NCBI GenBank assembly: GCA_024234595.1
Contig: JACKNZ010000019.1
Location: 1 to 64,000, forward strand
Source of the DNA: Moraxellaceae bacterium
GTDB lineage: Bacteria; Pseudomonadota; Gammaproteobacteria; Pseudomonadales; Moraxellaceae
DNA length: 64,000 bases
Direction: 5' to 3'
The notes below the pieces were generated by a model. That model was not told the origin of the DNA. It did no database searches and worked only from the letters and a program-made list of their open reading frames with translations. Numbering within the stretch: position 1 is the first letter of the stretch; the number at the start of each line of letters is the position of its first letter. Shown piece by piece: positions 34,934-43,339 of the stretch. A program made the translations under genes and the position numbers.

Positions 34934-35710
34934 ATGACAATACATCCAACGGCTATCATTGACCCTTCTGCCCAAATTGCTGAAGGTGTTACGATTGGGG
35001 CTTATAGTATTATTGGTGCTGACGTGATAATTGGTGAAGGCTGTGAAATAGCCCCGCATGTCGTCATTAAAGGTCATACCACGATTGGTAAACATAATCG
35101 CATTTTTCAGTTTGCGACGGTGGGCGAAGATTGCCAAGACAAAAAATACAAAGGTGAACAGACTTTTTTAGAAATTGGTGACAATAATACCATTCGTGAA
35201 AACTGCACCATTCATCGCGGTACTGTGCAAGATAATTGCTTGACTCGTATTGGTAACAATAATTTATTGATGGTCAATACCCATATTGCCCATGATTGTA
35301 TTGTCGGTAATGACTGCATTTTTGCCAATAATGCAGGCTTGGCAGGGCATGTCAAAGTGGGTGATAGCGTGATTATCGGCGGAAATACAGGCGTACATCA
35401 ATTTTGTCAAATTGGCTCTTATGCCATGACGGGTGGAGCAAGCTTGGTACTCAAAGATATTCCTGCTTTTGTGATGGTGTTTGGAAACCCTGCTCAAGCG
35501 ATGGGCATGAATTTTGAGGGAATGCGTCGTCGTGGTTGGACAAGCGAAACGATAGGCTTATTAAAACGTGCTTATAAAATAGTGTATCGTCAAGGTTTAA
35601 CCTTAGAAGTGGCTATTGCACAGCTTGAGCAAGATATTTTACCCATTTGCCCCGAAGTCGCAGTGTTTATAGACACTTTAAAAGCCTCGACGCGTGGTAT
35701 TACACGTTAA
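34934..35710 (+). CDS. lpxA: UDP-N-acetylglucosamine acyltransferase
   Basis: LpxA performs the first step of lipid A synthesis. The 258-residue protein is a hexapeptide beta-helix (IHPTAIIDPSAQIAEGVTIG) with the catalytic LLMVNTHIAHDCIVGN histidine region and VHQFCQIGSYAMTGG, plus a helical C-terminus. Normally lpxB would follow at once; here a DNA methyltransferase gene lies between them. Confidence 0.97.
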   Translation: MTIHPTAIIDPSAQIAEGVTIGAYSIIGADVIIGEGCEIAPHVVIKGHTTIGKHNRIFQFATVGEDCQDKKYKGEQTFLEIGDNNTIRENCTIHRGTVQDNCLTRIGNNNLLMVNTHIAHDCIVGNDCIFANNAGLAGHVKVGDSVIIGGNTGVHQFCQIGSYAMTGGASLVLKDIPAFVMVFGNPAQAMGMNFEGMRRRGWTSETIGLLKRAYKIVYRQGLTLEVAIAQLEQDILPICPEVAVFIDTLKASTRGITR

Positions 35711-35730
35711 TTTGTTTTTGAATTAGCTCT

Positions 35731-35762
35731 CACTCATCCTAACCCTCTCTGCATAGAGAGGG
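35731..35762. repeat. REP-like palindrome between lpxA and the methyltransferase gene
   Basis: CTCACTCATCCTAA leads into CCCTCTCT-gcat-AGAGAGGG, the inverted orientation of the elements at 1225-1257 and 63293-63326. It sits 21 nt before the methyltransferase ATG, which has no clear SD. Confidence 0.65.
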
Positions 35763-35783
35763 ACAGCCCCACTCAGTATTCTC

Positions 35784-37046
35784 ATGTTTAGCTACCATAA
35801 AGACCAACATGCGGCAGCCACCACGCAGGATTATGTCTTTCAACAGCTTATTCCTTATATTGGCAATAAACGCCGTGTCTTAAACATGATTATGCAGGCG
35901 ATTAACCAAACCAGCATCAATCCACGGCAGGCCACTTTTTTAGATCTGTTTGCAGGTAGTGGTGTGGTATCGCGTATGGCCAAAAAAATGGGCTTTAGGG
36001 TGCTAAGTAATGATTGGGAACCTTATGCCGCCGCGCTCAATCAGTCTTATATTGCCTGCAATTATGAACCGAGTTTTATGGAATTGGGGGGGTATGATAA
36101 TGTCATTGCCTATCTCAATGCGCTTAATCCGCTTGAAGATTGGGTGACGCGGCATTTATGTCCAAGCCATGATGACTATTTTGATGTCAATATAGACCGT
36201 TTGTTTTATACCCGTGTCAATGGTCAACGTTTAGACGCGATGCGCGAGCAAATTGAACAATGGGACAGCTTGCAACTGATTACTCCTTATGAAAAATCCT
36301 GTTTGTTAGCCCCATTATTGTTTCAGGCCAGTTATACCAGTAATACCAGTGGCGTATTTAAGGCTTTTCATCAAGGCTGGGGCGGTAAAACAGGCACAGC
36401 CTTGAGTCGAATTTTATCTATTCTGGAATTAAAGCCGATTCGTTTTTATGATAACCAACGTGCCAATCAGGTTTATCAGCAAGATGCGATAACTTTAGCT
36501 CAAGAGTTAGCAGAGAGTACCATAGCGGTTGATATTGCTTATTTAGACCCTCCCTATAATCAACATAGTTATGCTAGCAATTATCATGTGTTAAATAGTT
36601 TAACCTTATGGGATAAGCCTTTATTAAGCGAAAAAATTCAAGGCCGCAATAAAAGCGCGATTAGACAAGATTGGCGTAGCGAAAGACGGAGTCCATTTAA
36701 TTATAAAAATGAGGTGGAAAAGGCTTTTGAACAATTATTACAACAGGTGCAAGCACATTATATTTTGGCAAGTTATAGTACCGAAGGTTTAATTAGTCTA
36801 GAAGCCCTGATAGCATTGGCTTTAAGTAAAGGGCATACTGAGCTAGTCTGTTATGCTCACAAGCGTTACCGCGTCAGCTCGGCACGTCTTTCGCATAAAC
36901 CTATGATTGTTGAATTTATTTTAATTATTAACACTTACAAAAAGCATAAAGGCTTAACAGTGGCACAATTATGTCGCCAAATTAGACAAGCCGAACATCA
37001 CGCGATTTTACATTATGAACAACAGCATCAACCCAACTACGCCTAA
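35784..37046 (+). CDS. D12-class DNA N6-adenine methyltransferase (orphan)
   Basis: The 420-residue protein has the alpha-class adenine methyltransferase motifs: PYIGNKRR at 24-31 (motif X), DLFAGSGVVSR at 54-64 (motif I, AdoMet) and YLDPPYNQHSY at 253-263 (motif IV, catalytic). It is much longer than Dam (about 278), with a large target-recognition insert between motifs I and IV. No restriction endonuclease is near, so it is solitary here. The last 32 nt overlap lpxB in another frame, and the gene sits inside the lpxA-lpxB operon. Recognition sequence cannot be told by eye; a role in epigenetic marking or residual defence is inference. Confidence 0.88.
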   Translation: MFSYHKDQHAAATTQDYVFQQLIPYIGNKRRVLNMIMQAINQTSINPRQATFLDLFAGSGVVSRMAKKMGFRVLSNDWEPYAAALNQSYIACNYEPSFMELGGYDNVIAYLNALNPLEDWVTRHLCPSHDDYFDVNIDRLFYTRVNGQRLDAMREQIEQWDSLQLITPYEKSCLLAPLLFQASYTSNTSGVFKAFHQGWGGKTGTALSRILSILELKPIRFYDNQRANQVYQQDAITLAQELAESTIAVDIAYLDPPYNQHSYASNYHVLNSLTLWDKPLLSEKIQGRNKSAIRQDWRSERRSPFNYKNEVEKAFEQLLQQVQAHYILASYSTEGLISLEALIALALSKGHTELVCYAHKRYRVSSARLSHKPMIVEFILIINTYKKHKGLTVAQLCRQIRQAEHHAILHYEQQHQPNYA

Positions 37047-38199
37047 TCAACGTCCTATCACGATTGGTATTGTGGCAGGCGAAATCTCGGGCGATACACT
37101 GGGTGCAGGGTTAATCACTGCCCTCAAGCAGCGTTATCCTAATGCGCGTTTTGTGGGGATTTGTGGCGCACAAATGATAGCGGCAGGTGGAGAAACTTGG
37201 TTTCCCCTAGAGCGATTATCGGTCATGGGTTTAGTCGAGGTACTGGGGCGAATTAAAGAGTTATTTGCGATTCGTGATGAATTAGTGCAGCGTTTTATTG
37301 CTCAAAAAATTGATGTATTTATTGGGATTGATGCGCCCGATTTTAATTTGCGTGTTGCGCCGCAGCTCAAACAAGCAGGGATTAAAACCGTGCATTATGT
37401 TAGCCCTTCGGTATGGGCATGGCGACAAGGACGAATACATGGCATTAAAGCCGCAATTGATTTGATGTTGTGTTTGTTACCCTTCGAAAAACAGTTTTAT
37501 GACCAACACCAACTTAAAGCGGTGTTTGTGGGTCATCCTTTGGCTGACAGTTTGCCTTTGAGCAATGATACCCAATCAGCACGACAACAATTAGCATTAG
37601 ATAGTCAGCAGCGTTATATTGCCTTGTTACCGGGCAGCCGTGGTGGCGAAGTAGGGCGTTTGGCGCAACCTTTGTTTGAAGCAGCTTTACTCCTCAAAAA
37701 GCAGCAACCCCAGTTAAATTTTATTATTCCTGCTATTAACAATTTGCGCAAAGCACAAATCAGTGAATTATTAGCGCAAAGCGGTTTGCAAGCCCAAATT
37801 TTTGATGATAGTTATGGTGCAGGGGTAGGACGATTGGTCATGGCCGCTGCCGATGTGGTGGTGTTAGCCTCGGGGACAGCCACCCTAGAGGCAATGCTCT
37901 TAAAAAAACCAATGGTCGTGGTGTATAAATTACAATGGCTAACGTATTTAATTGTTAGGCTGATGGCTAAAGCCAAATACATTAGTTTGCCCAATTTGTT
38001 AGCCAATCAAATGTTAGTTCCCGAATTAGTGCAAGGAGCTGTGACGGCTGATAACATTAGTCAAGCCGTTGCACAAGGCTTACAACCGCAACAGCAACAA
38101 CAATTAGTGTCACGTTTTACCGAGTTACATCAACAATTACAGGCTAATGGCAGTCAAACAGCCGCGCAAGCCATTTGTGATTTACTAGAGGATAAATAA
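37015..38199 (+). CDS. lpxB: Lipid-A-disaccharide synthase
   Basis: LpxB condenses UDP-2,3-diacylglucosamine with lipid X to form the lipid A disaccharide, a GT19-family glycosyltransferase at the inner membrane. The 394-residue protein shows GIVAGEISGDTLGAGLI, DAPDFNLRV, YVSPSVWAWRQGRI, LLPGSRGGEV and ASGTATLEAMLLKKPMVVVYK. ATG 37015 lies within the end of the methyltransferase gene, so translation is probably coupled to it. Confidence 0.97.
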   Translation: MNNSINPTTPNQRPITIGIVAGEISGDTLGAGLITALKQRYPNARFVGICGAQMIAAGGETWFPLERLSVMGLVEVLGRIKELFAIRDELVQRFIAQKIDVFIGIDAPDFNLRVAPQLKQAGIKTVHYVSPSVWAWRQGRIHGIKAAIDLMLCLLPFEKQFYDQHQLKAVFVGHPLADSLPLSNDTQSARQQLALDSQQRYIALLPGSRGGEVGRLAQPLFEAALLLKKQQPQLNFIIPAINNLRKAQISELLAQSGLQAQIFDDSYGAGVGRLVMAAADVVVLASGTATLEAMLLKKPMVVVYKLQWLTYLIVRLMAKAKYISLPNLLANQMLVPELVQGAVTADNISQAVAQGLQPQQQQQLVSRFTELHQQLQANGSQTAAQAICDLLEDK

Positions 38200-38810
38200 T
38201 GGAACTGGCAGAAATTTTACAAAAGTATCAATACATTGCAGGTGTTGATGAAGTCGGTAGAGGGCCTTTAGTCGGTGCGGTGGTGACGGCTGCGGTGATT
38301 TTAGACCCCAATAATCCCATTGAGGGCTTAAATGACTCAAAGAAACTCAGCGAAAAAAAGCGATTATTATTAGCCGAAGAAATTAAAGCCAAAGCCTTAG
38401 CATGGAGCTTAGGCCGAGCTGAGCGTCACGAGATTGATGAGCTCAATATTCTAAAAGCAACCATGTTAGCCATGCAGCGAGCTGTTAATGGTTTATCCAT
38501 TCATCCAGAATATGTACTGATTGATGGTAACAAATGCCCGATATTAACCTATCCCTGTTTGGCGGTAGTTAAAGGTGACGGTTTAGTACCAGCGATTAGT
38601 GCGGCTAGTATTTTGGCCAAAGTAGCACGTGATGCCGAAATGGATGCTTTGCACGAGCAGTATCCTCATTATGGATTTAATGAGCATAAAGGCTATCCAA
38701 CCGTTAAGCATGTTGCCGCTTTGTATGAGCATGGGCCCATTATGGCACATCGACGCTCATTTAAACCTGTTAGAGAAGCATTAAGTCATCATTTGGCTAA
38801 ACATGGGTAG
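38199..38810 (+). CDS. rnhB: Ribonuclease HII
   Basis: RNase HII cuts RNA in RNA-DNA hybrids and removes single ribonucleotides from DNA. The 203-residue protein begins with AGVDEVGRGPLVGAVVTAAV (acidic active site), then LNDSKKLSEKKR and AASILAKVARDAEMDAL. The start overlaps the lpxB stop by one base, the same neighbourhood as in E. coli. Confidence 0.98.
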   Translation: MELAEILQKYQYIAGVDEVGRGPLVGAVVTAAVILDPNNPIEGLNDSKKLSEKKRLLLAEEIKAKALAWSLGRAERHEIDELNILKATMLAMQRAVNGLSIHPEYVLIDGNKCPILTYPCLAVVKGDGLVPAISAASILAKVARDAEMDALHEQYPHYGFNEHKGYPTVKHVAALYEHGPIMAHRRSFKPVREALSHHLAKHG

Positions 38811-39088
38811 CTCGTGTGATATACGCGGATTATGTATGTTTTGAAGTGGTTGTAGCCCGTTGTGGAGTGCAACGTAACACGGGATTATGATGGTTTAAAT
38901 AATAAAGTTATTGATTTTGAATGGATTTTTTGGCTGTAAGGTGCATTGGTGATAGCGTAATGCACCATGTTATTTAAGTTAGTAAAAAGTGCCATCGTTA
39001 TGCCTTGAAATGGCGCATTATAATGCGCCCTACCGTGCTAATATGTGATACGATTTTAAGATGTTTTTGAAATGTGAGGAGTTACCTT
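38811..39088. repeat. Intergenic region with several REP-like palindromes
   Basis: No gene is seen between rnhB and the next module. It holds a GTAGCCCGTTG...CAACGTAACACGGG element (about 38849-38883), GGTGCATT..AATGCACC (38940-38966) and a perfect 18-bp palindrome GGCGCATTATAATGCGCC (39012-39029) followed by CTACC. The second element is a diverged relative of those in the direct repeats at 39677 and 43340. Confidence 0.65.
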
Positions 39089-39331
39089 ATGGAGCGTCTA
39101 AGTTTTTTTGAGGGGCGTATTATTATTGACCCTGACGTTTGTAATGGTCATCCTATCATTCGTGGTAAGCGTATTACAGTACAAAGTATCATTGAGTATT
39201 TAGGTGCAGGCGACTCTCAAGAACAGATTTTAGCAGAGTATCCCTTTTTAGAGGCCGAAGACATTCGTGCGTGTTTGCAGTTTGCAAGCCTGTTGATGTC
39301 TAAACGCTATGATGTGTTGCGAGTTGCATAA
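39089..39331 (+). CDS. DUF433 antitoxin (module 6)
   Basis: This 80-residue DUF433 protein is marked by IDPDVCNGHPIIRGKRITVQSIIEYLGAG and a following winged-helix-like part (QILAEYPFLEAEDIRACLQFA). DUF433 proteins commonly pair with DUF5615 PIN-like proteins as VapB-type antitoxins. ATG 39089 has GAGGAG 7 nt upstream. The next gene starts 2 nt after the stop. Confidence 0.88.
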   Translation: MERLSFFEGRIIIDPDVCNGHPIIRGKRITVQSIIEYLGAGDSQEQILAEYPFLEAEDIRACLQFASLLMSKRYDVLRVA

Positions 39332-39333
39332 AA

Positions 39334-39675
39334 GTGGCACGCTTTTTAATTGATGCTAATTTACCAAATCGCCTAAGTTTGTGGAATCACTCTGATTTTG
39401 AATTAGTTGCTAATCATGATGACTCGTGGCCAGATAGTATGGTGTGGGATTATGCCCGTGTGAACGCTTTAACGATTGTGACTAAAGATGCGGATTTTTC
39501 GGAGCGTATGATGCTGTCAGAGCCTCCACCTCGCGTTGTTTTGTTAAAGATAGGTAATTTGCGTTTGGCACAGCTTAGAGAGTTCTTGCTTAATACATGG
39601 CCACAAATTGATGAGTTATCAACACACTACAAGCTACTTATTGTTAAATTAGATGTTATAGAAGGTGTTGCCTAA
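39334..39675 (+). CDS. DUF5615 PIN-like toxin (module 6)
   Basis: This 113-residue protein starts with GTG and reads MARFLIDANLPNRLSLW, with DDSWPDSMVWDYARVN and IVTKDADFSERMML, the reduced PIN fold of the DUF5615/Mut7-C family. The acidic residues Asp7, Asp34 and Asp55 region could form the nuclease site. The pairing with DUF433 supports a toxin role, although activity in this family is less proven than for classical VapC. Confidence 0.85.
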   Translation: MARFLIDANLPNRLSLWNHSDFELVANHDDSWPDSMVWDYARVNALTIVTKDADFSERMMLSEPPPRVVLLKIGNLRLAQLREFLLNTWPQIDELSTHYKLLIVKLDVIEGVA

Positions 39676-39676
39676 T

Positions 39677-39762
39677 AGTAAAAGTAGGGTGCATTAGCGA
39701 TAGCGTAATGCACCTTTTTTACATTAACGTCATCATTAAGAATAATTTTTATCGTTAAACAT
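39677..39762. repeat. 86-bp direct repeat, copy A
   Basis: This copy and 43340-43425 agree at 85 of 86 bases (one C/T difference near the middle). Each contains the perfect palindrome GGTGCATTA-gcgatagcg-TAATGCACC followed by TTTTTT, so it can terminate transcription, then a conserved AT-rich part ending TTTATCGTTAAACAT. Similarity continues more weakly for about 23 bases beyond. The two copies bracket the AbiE pair and the unknown gene. Confidence 0.85.
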
Positions 39763-39847
39763 GGCGGAATACACTCCGCCCTACGCGAGCTGAATGATGA
39801 CGAAGAAAAATACGATTCTCTGACTAGCTGTGGTTTATCTATAAAAA

Positions 39848-40738
39848 TCACAAGCCCATATCAAATTTGTTTTTTACTAAGCTTTTATTGATTAAACTAT
39901 TTGCCACATCACACACTTCTGTTTGTACATAAAACCAATAATCAGGATTATCAATTGTTCGCTCTTTTATCTGCTTTGGAATAAAGCGGCTCATCTCTTT
40001 GTTAAAGTCGCCGTGTACTTCATCATCTTGCCTGAGCTTTTCAAGCTGCACTTTGAGCAACTCAATAAACGCTTGTTTTTGCTTGTTTCTTGCTGCTAAT
40101 TTTTGATCAAAAAGTGCTTCTGATAAAACTACGCCACGCTGTTTAATCCACACAATATCCCATATATCACGGGGTTTAATTCGTCGTGCGCGATACGCCA
40201 ATGCTATCAACTTATCAACCAATATTTCTTCAAGGGATTGTACAGGCACAAGAATCCCTTCTGTTGAAACCATGATATTGTAATGATTCAACAATGGCCT
40301 TTTTTGTATATCAAAAGAGGGAATCGCACAAACATCAATATGGATTTTTTGCTGTGGTAAATCTGGTCGTGTAGCCTCTTTGATAATACTAATTGTCCAT
40401 GAAGACGTATTACCTTGTTTATGTTGATTAGGTTTATTAACCCATACTGTCGTTTCGTATTTATGTTGAAGATATTGCTGAATGTCAACCTCTAGGCCAT
40501 TAAAGTGAGAAGGCTTAAAATCATGTCCGCCATTAAAATCAAGGTCTTCTGATAAGCGCGCACTGTTGTAGCACATGCGCAACGAAGTACCGCCAATAAA
40601 AGTGAGTTGTTGCATAGCACCTTGTTTAACCATGACGGCTAAAATATCGTGATGCAAAATTTCTTTTTCGATGACAGGTGTAATGGCGGCATATGCTGGA
40701 TTTTCTGCCACAATTTGTTGAATCTGTTGTTTTAACAT
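39848..40738 (-). CDS. abiEii: AbiEii-type nucleotidyltransferase toxin (module 7)
   Basis: The 296-residue protein carries the nucleotidyltransferase pattern of the AbiEii/DUF1814 family: FIGGTSLRMCYNSARLSEDLDFNGG (GS/T motif and D-x-D), the later IDVCAIPSF and the KLIALAYRARRIKPRDIWDI motif. AbiEii proteins act as toxins of type IV toxin-antitoxin systems, some by modifying tRNA acceptor ends, and AbiE was first described as phage abortive infection. The start lies 1 nt after the antitoxin stop, so the two are tightly coupled. Confidence 0.9.
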   Translation of the reverse strand: MLKQQIQQIVAENPAYAAITPVIEKEILHHDILAVMVKQGAMQQLTFIGGTSLRMCYNSARLSEDLDFNGGHDFKPSHFNGLEVDIQQYLQHKYETTVWVNKPNQHKQGNTSSWTISIIKEATRPDLPQQKIHIDVCAIPSFDIQKRPLLNHYNIMVSTEGILVPVQSLEEILVDKLIALAYRARRIKPRDIWDIVWIKQRGVVLSEALFDQKLAARNKQKQAFIELLKVQLEKLRQDDEVHGDFNKEMSRFIPKQIKERTIDNPDYWFYVQTEVCDVANSLINKSLVKNKFDMGL

Positions 40739-40739
40739 C

Positions 40740-41264
40740 TTAGCCCTCCAGCATGTGAAGATTACGATTGCAATGTTTAAGGTCAGCGAGTGCTTGTTGG
40801 GCTGTTGCTCGATACATATTTATATCGGTATCAAAATACAAATTTGGCGCAATATCTTTGACTGGCTTTTTGGTATGGGTAAATTCTATTACTCCATAAG
40901 GCGTAAAAAAAGTACCACTTCTGCCCTTAGTGACAACGGTTACTCTACCCATAATGACTTGAGAAATATCACCTGTATAGCTAAGTTGGCTTTCTAAACT
41001 AATATAAGTTAAGACATTACCACGTAGTTTTTTAATAATTTTATAAAGGGCTGTTGTTGGCTCGGGTGGGGTTAATAGGCTTTCAAATAGACCTTGCGCT
41101 ACTCTTCTGATAATGCCCTTTTTAACACAGTCAGCAAGAAATTTGGTAAAGGCTGGTGTATGGGCTTCACCTAACATAAACGCAAGTTCTGAGGCATGAT
41201 GAATGCCTCCTCCTGCCTTAACTGAGCTTGCAAAAACGTAAAGTAATTTTTCAGATTTTGTCAT
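40740..41264 (-). CDS. abiEi: AbiEi-type antitoxin/transcriptional repressor (module 7)
   Basis: The 174-residue protein has a winged-helix N-terminus (HHASELAFMLGEAHTPAFTKFLADCVKKGIIRRVAQGLFES) and the AbiEi C-terminal pattern (YISLESQLSYTGDISQVI, VTVVTKGRSGTFFTPYGVIEFTHTK). AbiEi antitoxins repress their own promoter through inverted repeats; a 37-bp imperfect palindrome lies just in front (41270-41306). It is shorter than many AbiEi proteins but seems complete. Confidence 0.85.
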   Translation of the reverse strand: MTKSEKLLYVFASSVKAGGGIHHASELAFMLGEAHTPAFTKFLADCVKKGIIRRVAQGLFESLLTPPEPTTALYKIIKKLRGNVLTYISLESQLSYTGDISQVIMGRVTVVTKGRSGTFFTPYGVIEFTHTKKPVKDIAPNLYFDTDINMYRATAQQALADLKHCNRNLHMLEG

Positions 41265-41269
41265 CTAGA

Positions 41270-41306
41270 TTTACACAAAATAACTTAATACGTTATAAAG
41301 TGTAAA
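41270..41306. promoter_or_regulatory. Composite palindrome at the abiE promoter
   Basis: TTTACACAAAATAAC and GTTATAAAGTGTAAA flank a 7-nt centre. The arms match at 12 of 15 positions, with both the outer (TTTACAC/GTGTAAA) and inner (ATAAC/GTTAT) blocks exact. It ends 6 nt before the abiEi ATG, leaving little room for an SD. Autoregulation is inferred from the AbiEi family. Confidence 0.6.
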
Positions 41307-41464
41307 CCTGTGGCCAACTATCTACAAGCAAAGGGTCAAAAATAAGCGGCAATTTTAATGGAGTTGTTCTAAAATCGGCATTGTTTTATTTGCTTTTGGT
41401 TTGGTGTTTATTTGCAAATGCCTTTTATCCAACACGAAATTGGATAACAGGTATAAATTCTACA

Positions 41465-43054
41465 TTAAACCAAAGGCTTAACCTCTTCACGCAAGTATTT
41501 AACCAGTTTTGGCCATAACTTCCTCATAATATCGTTGTATTTACCCCAATAATGACTAGTACTTGCATCATAAGTACCTAAGGTAACAGCTAATTCTTCA
41601 AAATTAGGGTTATTTACTAAGCGAGCTGTAATAAGGGCATAAAAATCATAAAAATAACCATAAGAGTCTGTTTTGGCTGCTGTATCAACTTTACCCCCAT
41701 TAAGCAGCGCATCAATACCCTTAATGTCATCTACTCCATCTAACCAGATCAAAGCTATTTCTTTGATTATAGAGAGTAGCTCATTCAGTGTAGTCCAGTT
41801 GTAAATGTAAAGATTTTTAGGCTTAGATATTAAGACAATACCACTGTCCCACTCTACATCAGCTGAAAAGTTCGCCTTTTTAGCAATCGCTATCATATTG
41901 TATTCTTTAATGTTAAGGCGTATTTGCGATATAAAGTTATCATTATGTACGTCTTCACAAAATACGCTTAGCATAAGTTTACCCATATTGATGGTTTTGC
42001 AATACCTCATAATAAAGCGACCAGAGTTTTCAACTGATTCAGCTTGCACAAAACCATAGTCACTAACTAACTCACCAATTTTGGTTTTGAGAAGCTCACG
42101 AAAAGGCTCTTTTGTGGTTGGAAATCCTTCGCTATTTGGCAAAATGTCATTTTGTAACTGTGTTAAAAAACCTTCAGGCCACTGCTCTATGGGTTTAATC
42201 TCTTGACGAAGATAGTTAACAAGATATTCCCACTGAGTGATTAATGCATCTGGTGCTTTTGGTTTAAACTTTATTACAAAGTCTTCAAAATCTGAATTAT
42301 TCGCCAACCGCGCCACAATTAATCTTTGTCGGAAAAGTCCAATATTCATTTTTGCTGCTACTTTATCTTTTATACTGTCGTTTACGCCATTATCTAAATC
42401 ACCATTCATGAGTTTATCTAAGCTGTTGATGTCTTCAGCTAACGCTAATATTGGAAAAACAATGCTTTCTACATGGCCTAAAAACTCATAAACATCATTT
42501 GGCTCTTGGTACTGTGATATAGGACCACCAAGACGATTACAACTAGGCAACAAATGTTCAAGTGTAATGCTGAATGTGTATGAGGGAATTCTGTATGGGC
42601 TAATTTTATAGGGAGGTAGATTAAATTTTTTGCAGATTAAATTGACAATGTCACACGAAATACCAAACATAACACTGATGCCAAATTCACCTCTATATCT
42701 TGAATTATATTGAATATCAAAAAACTGTGTGCCTAAAGCAGTTTTTTTAGTGTATGTGACATTGTCATCCTGCCCTTCTACGCCTGTAGTATCAAAACCA
42801 TTTTTGGCTAATAGGTCGTTAAGCAAAGGTTTGATCCATGCTCTAAATTGTTTAATCGTTTGTGGAAAACGAGGTTGAGTGACCTCTCTTTTTAGCTGTT
42901 CCCATGCGTTAAGACGATGTGTTGGCAAGACGACATTGGGCGGCATAAAAGCCATTTGAATGTCTTCATCATAGATGGCTAAGCCTAAACGTGTGGCGGC
43001 ATCGACCATGCACATTAACATAGATTGCCATGCATCATTTGGTAGCTCTACCAT
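41465..43054 (-). CDS. Unrecognised protein with an internal tandem duplication (faint DUF4304-like look)
   Basis: The frame gives 529 residues. Residues about 70-290 and 318-529 are homologous halves: FRAWIKPLLNDLLAKNGF/FRELLKTKIGELVSDYGF; DVYEFLGHVESIVFPILALAEDINSLDKLMNG parallels TTLNELLSIIKEIAL..VDDIKGIDALLNG (186-218 and 421-453); ARLANNSDFEDF/ARLVNNPNFEEL; and WEYLVNYLRQEIKPIE/WPKLVKYLREEVKPLV. The ATG at 43054 has no SD, and the frame stays open to 43111, overlapping the end of the small ORF at 43096-43293. The two could be one gene of about 608 residues broken by one base. No signal peptide, membrane segment or catalytic motif is seen; the function is unknown. AT-rich, next to AbiE and bracketed by direct repeats. 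Confidence 0.75.
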   Translation of the reverse strand: MVELPNDAWQSMLMCMVDAATRLGLAIYDEDIQMAFMPPNVVLPTHRLNAWEQLKREVTQPRFPQTIKQFRAWIKPLLNDLLAKNGFDTTGVEGQDDNVTYTKKTALGTQFFDIQYNSRYRGEFGISVMFGISCDIVNLICKKFNLPPYKISPYRIPSYTFSITLEHLLPSCNRLGGPISQYQEPNDVYEFLGHVESIVFPILALAEDINSLDKLMNGDLDNGVNDSIKDKVAAKMNIGLFRQRLIVARLANNSDFEDFVIKFKPKAPDALITQWEYLVNYLRQEIKPIEQWPEGFLTQLQNDILPNSEGFPTTKEPFRELLKTKIGELVSDYGFVQAESVENSGRFIMRYCKTINMGKLMLSVFCEDVHNDNFISQIRLNIKEYNMIAIAKKANFSADVEWDSGIVLISKPKNLYIYNWTTLNELLSIIKEIALIWLDGVDDIKGIDALLNGGKVDTAAKTDSYGYFYDFYALITARLVNNPNFEELAVTLGTYDASTSHYWGKYNDIMRKLWPKLVKYLREEVKPLV

Positions 43055-43095
43055 CAGTGCGGCTGTTTTACTTTCTTTAGCCTCATTATCAAAGT

Positions 43096-43293
43096 CTAAA
43101 AATAACTTTTTTCACTTCCTTCTGCGGTTTTAAAGTGATTTTGAACATATTTGGCAAACTGAATAAATTTAGGATTAAATTCACTTGTTTGTTCGGCTAA
43201 ATGAGCTGCCATTGTGGTGGCTTGCTCTAGGCTATTGGCTGTGCCGTGTTGTACGGTATCCCACACAACAATATAATGAGGTAGCATTGACAT
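43096..43293 (-). CDS. Small unknown ORF, possibly the 5' end of the 529-residue gene
   Basis: The 65-residue frame reads MSMLPHYIVVWDTVQHG, then SLEQATTMAAHLAEQ and FNPKFIQFAKYVQNHF. It looks like real coding sequence with sensible codon use. It stops 42 nt before the ATG of the next gene, within the A6 (minus-strand) and T5 runs at 43098-43112. Shifting one base there joins it to LDFDNEAKESKTAALMVELP and the 529-residue frame. It could also be a genuine small gene of its own. I do not recognise a family. Confidence 0.6.
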   Translation of the reverse strand: MSMLPHYIVVWDTVQHGTANSLEQATTMAAHLAEQTSEFNPKFIQFAKYVQNHFKTAEGSEKSYF

Positions 43294-43339
43294 GGTACAA
43301 GTCCTGTTATTTATTTTTTGGCTCTAACACGTTGAGGTC

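Noticed and set aside
38811..39088. CRISPR-like repeat series
   Set aside because: The repeats are palindromic REP-type units of differing sequence with irregular spacing; there are no uniform spacers and no cas genes in the window.
43096..43112. Canonical -1 frameshift heptamer (X XXY YYZ) at the frame break
   Set aside because: The runs A6 and T5 allow slippage, but neither fits the canonical heptamer in the upstream frame, so programmed frameshifting is kept only as one option.
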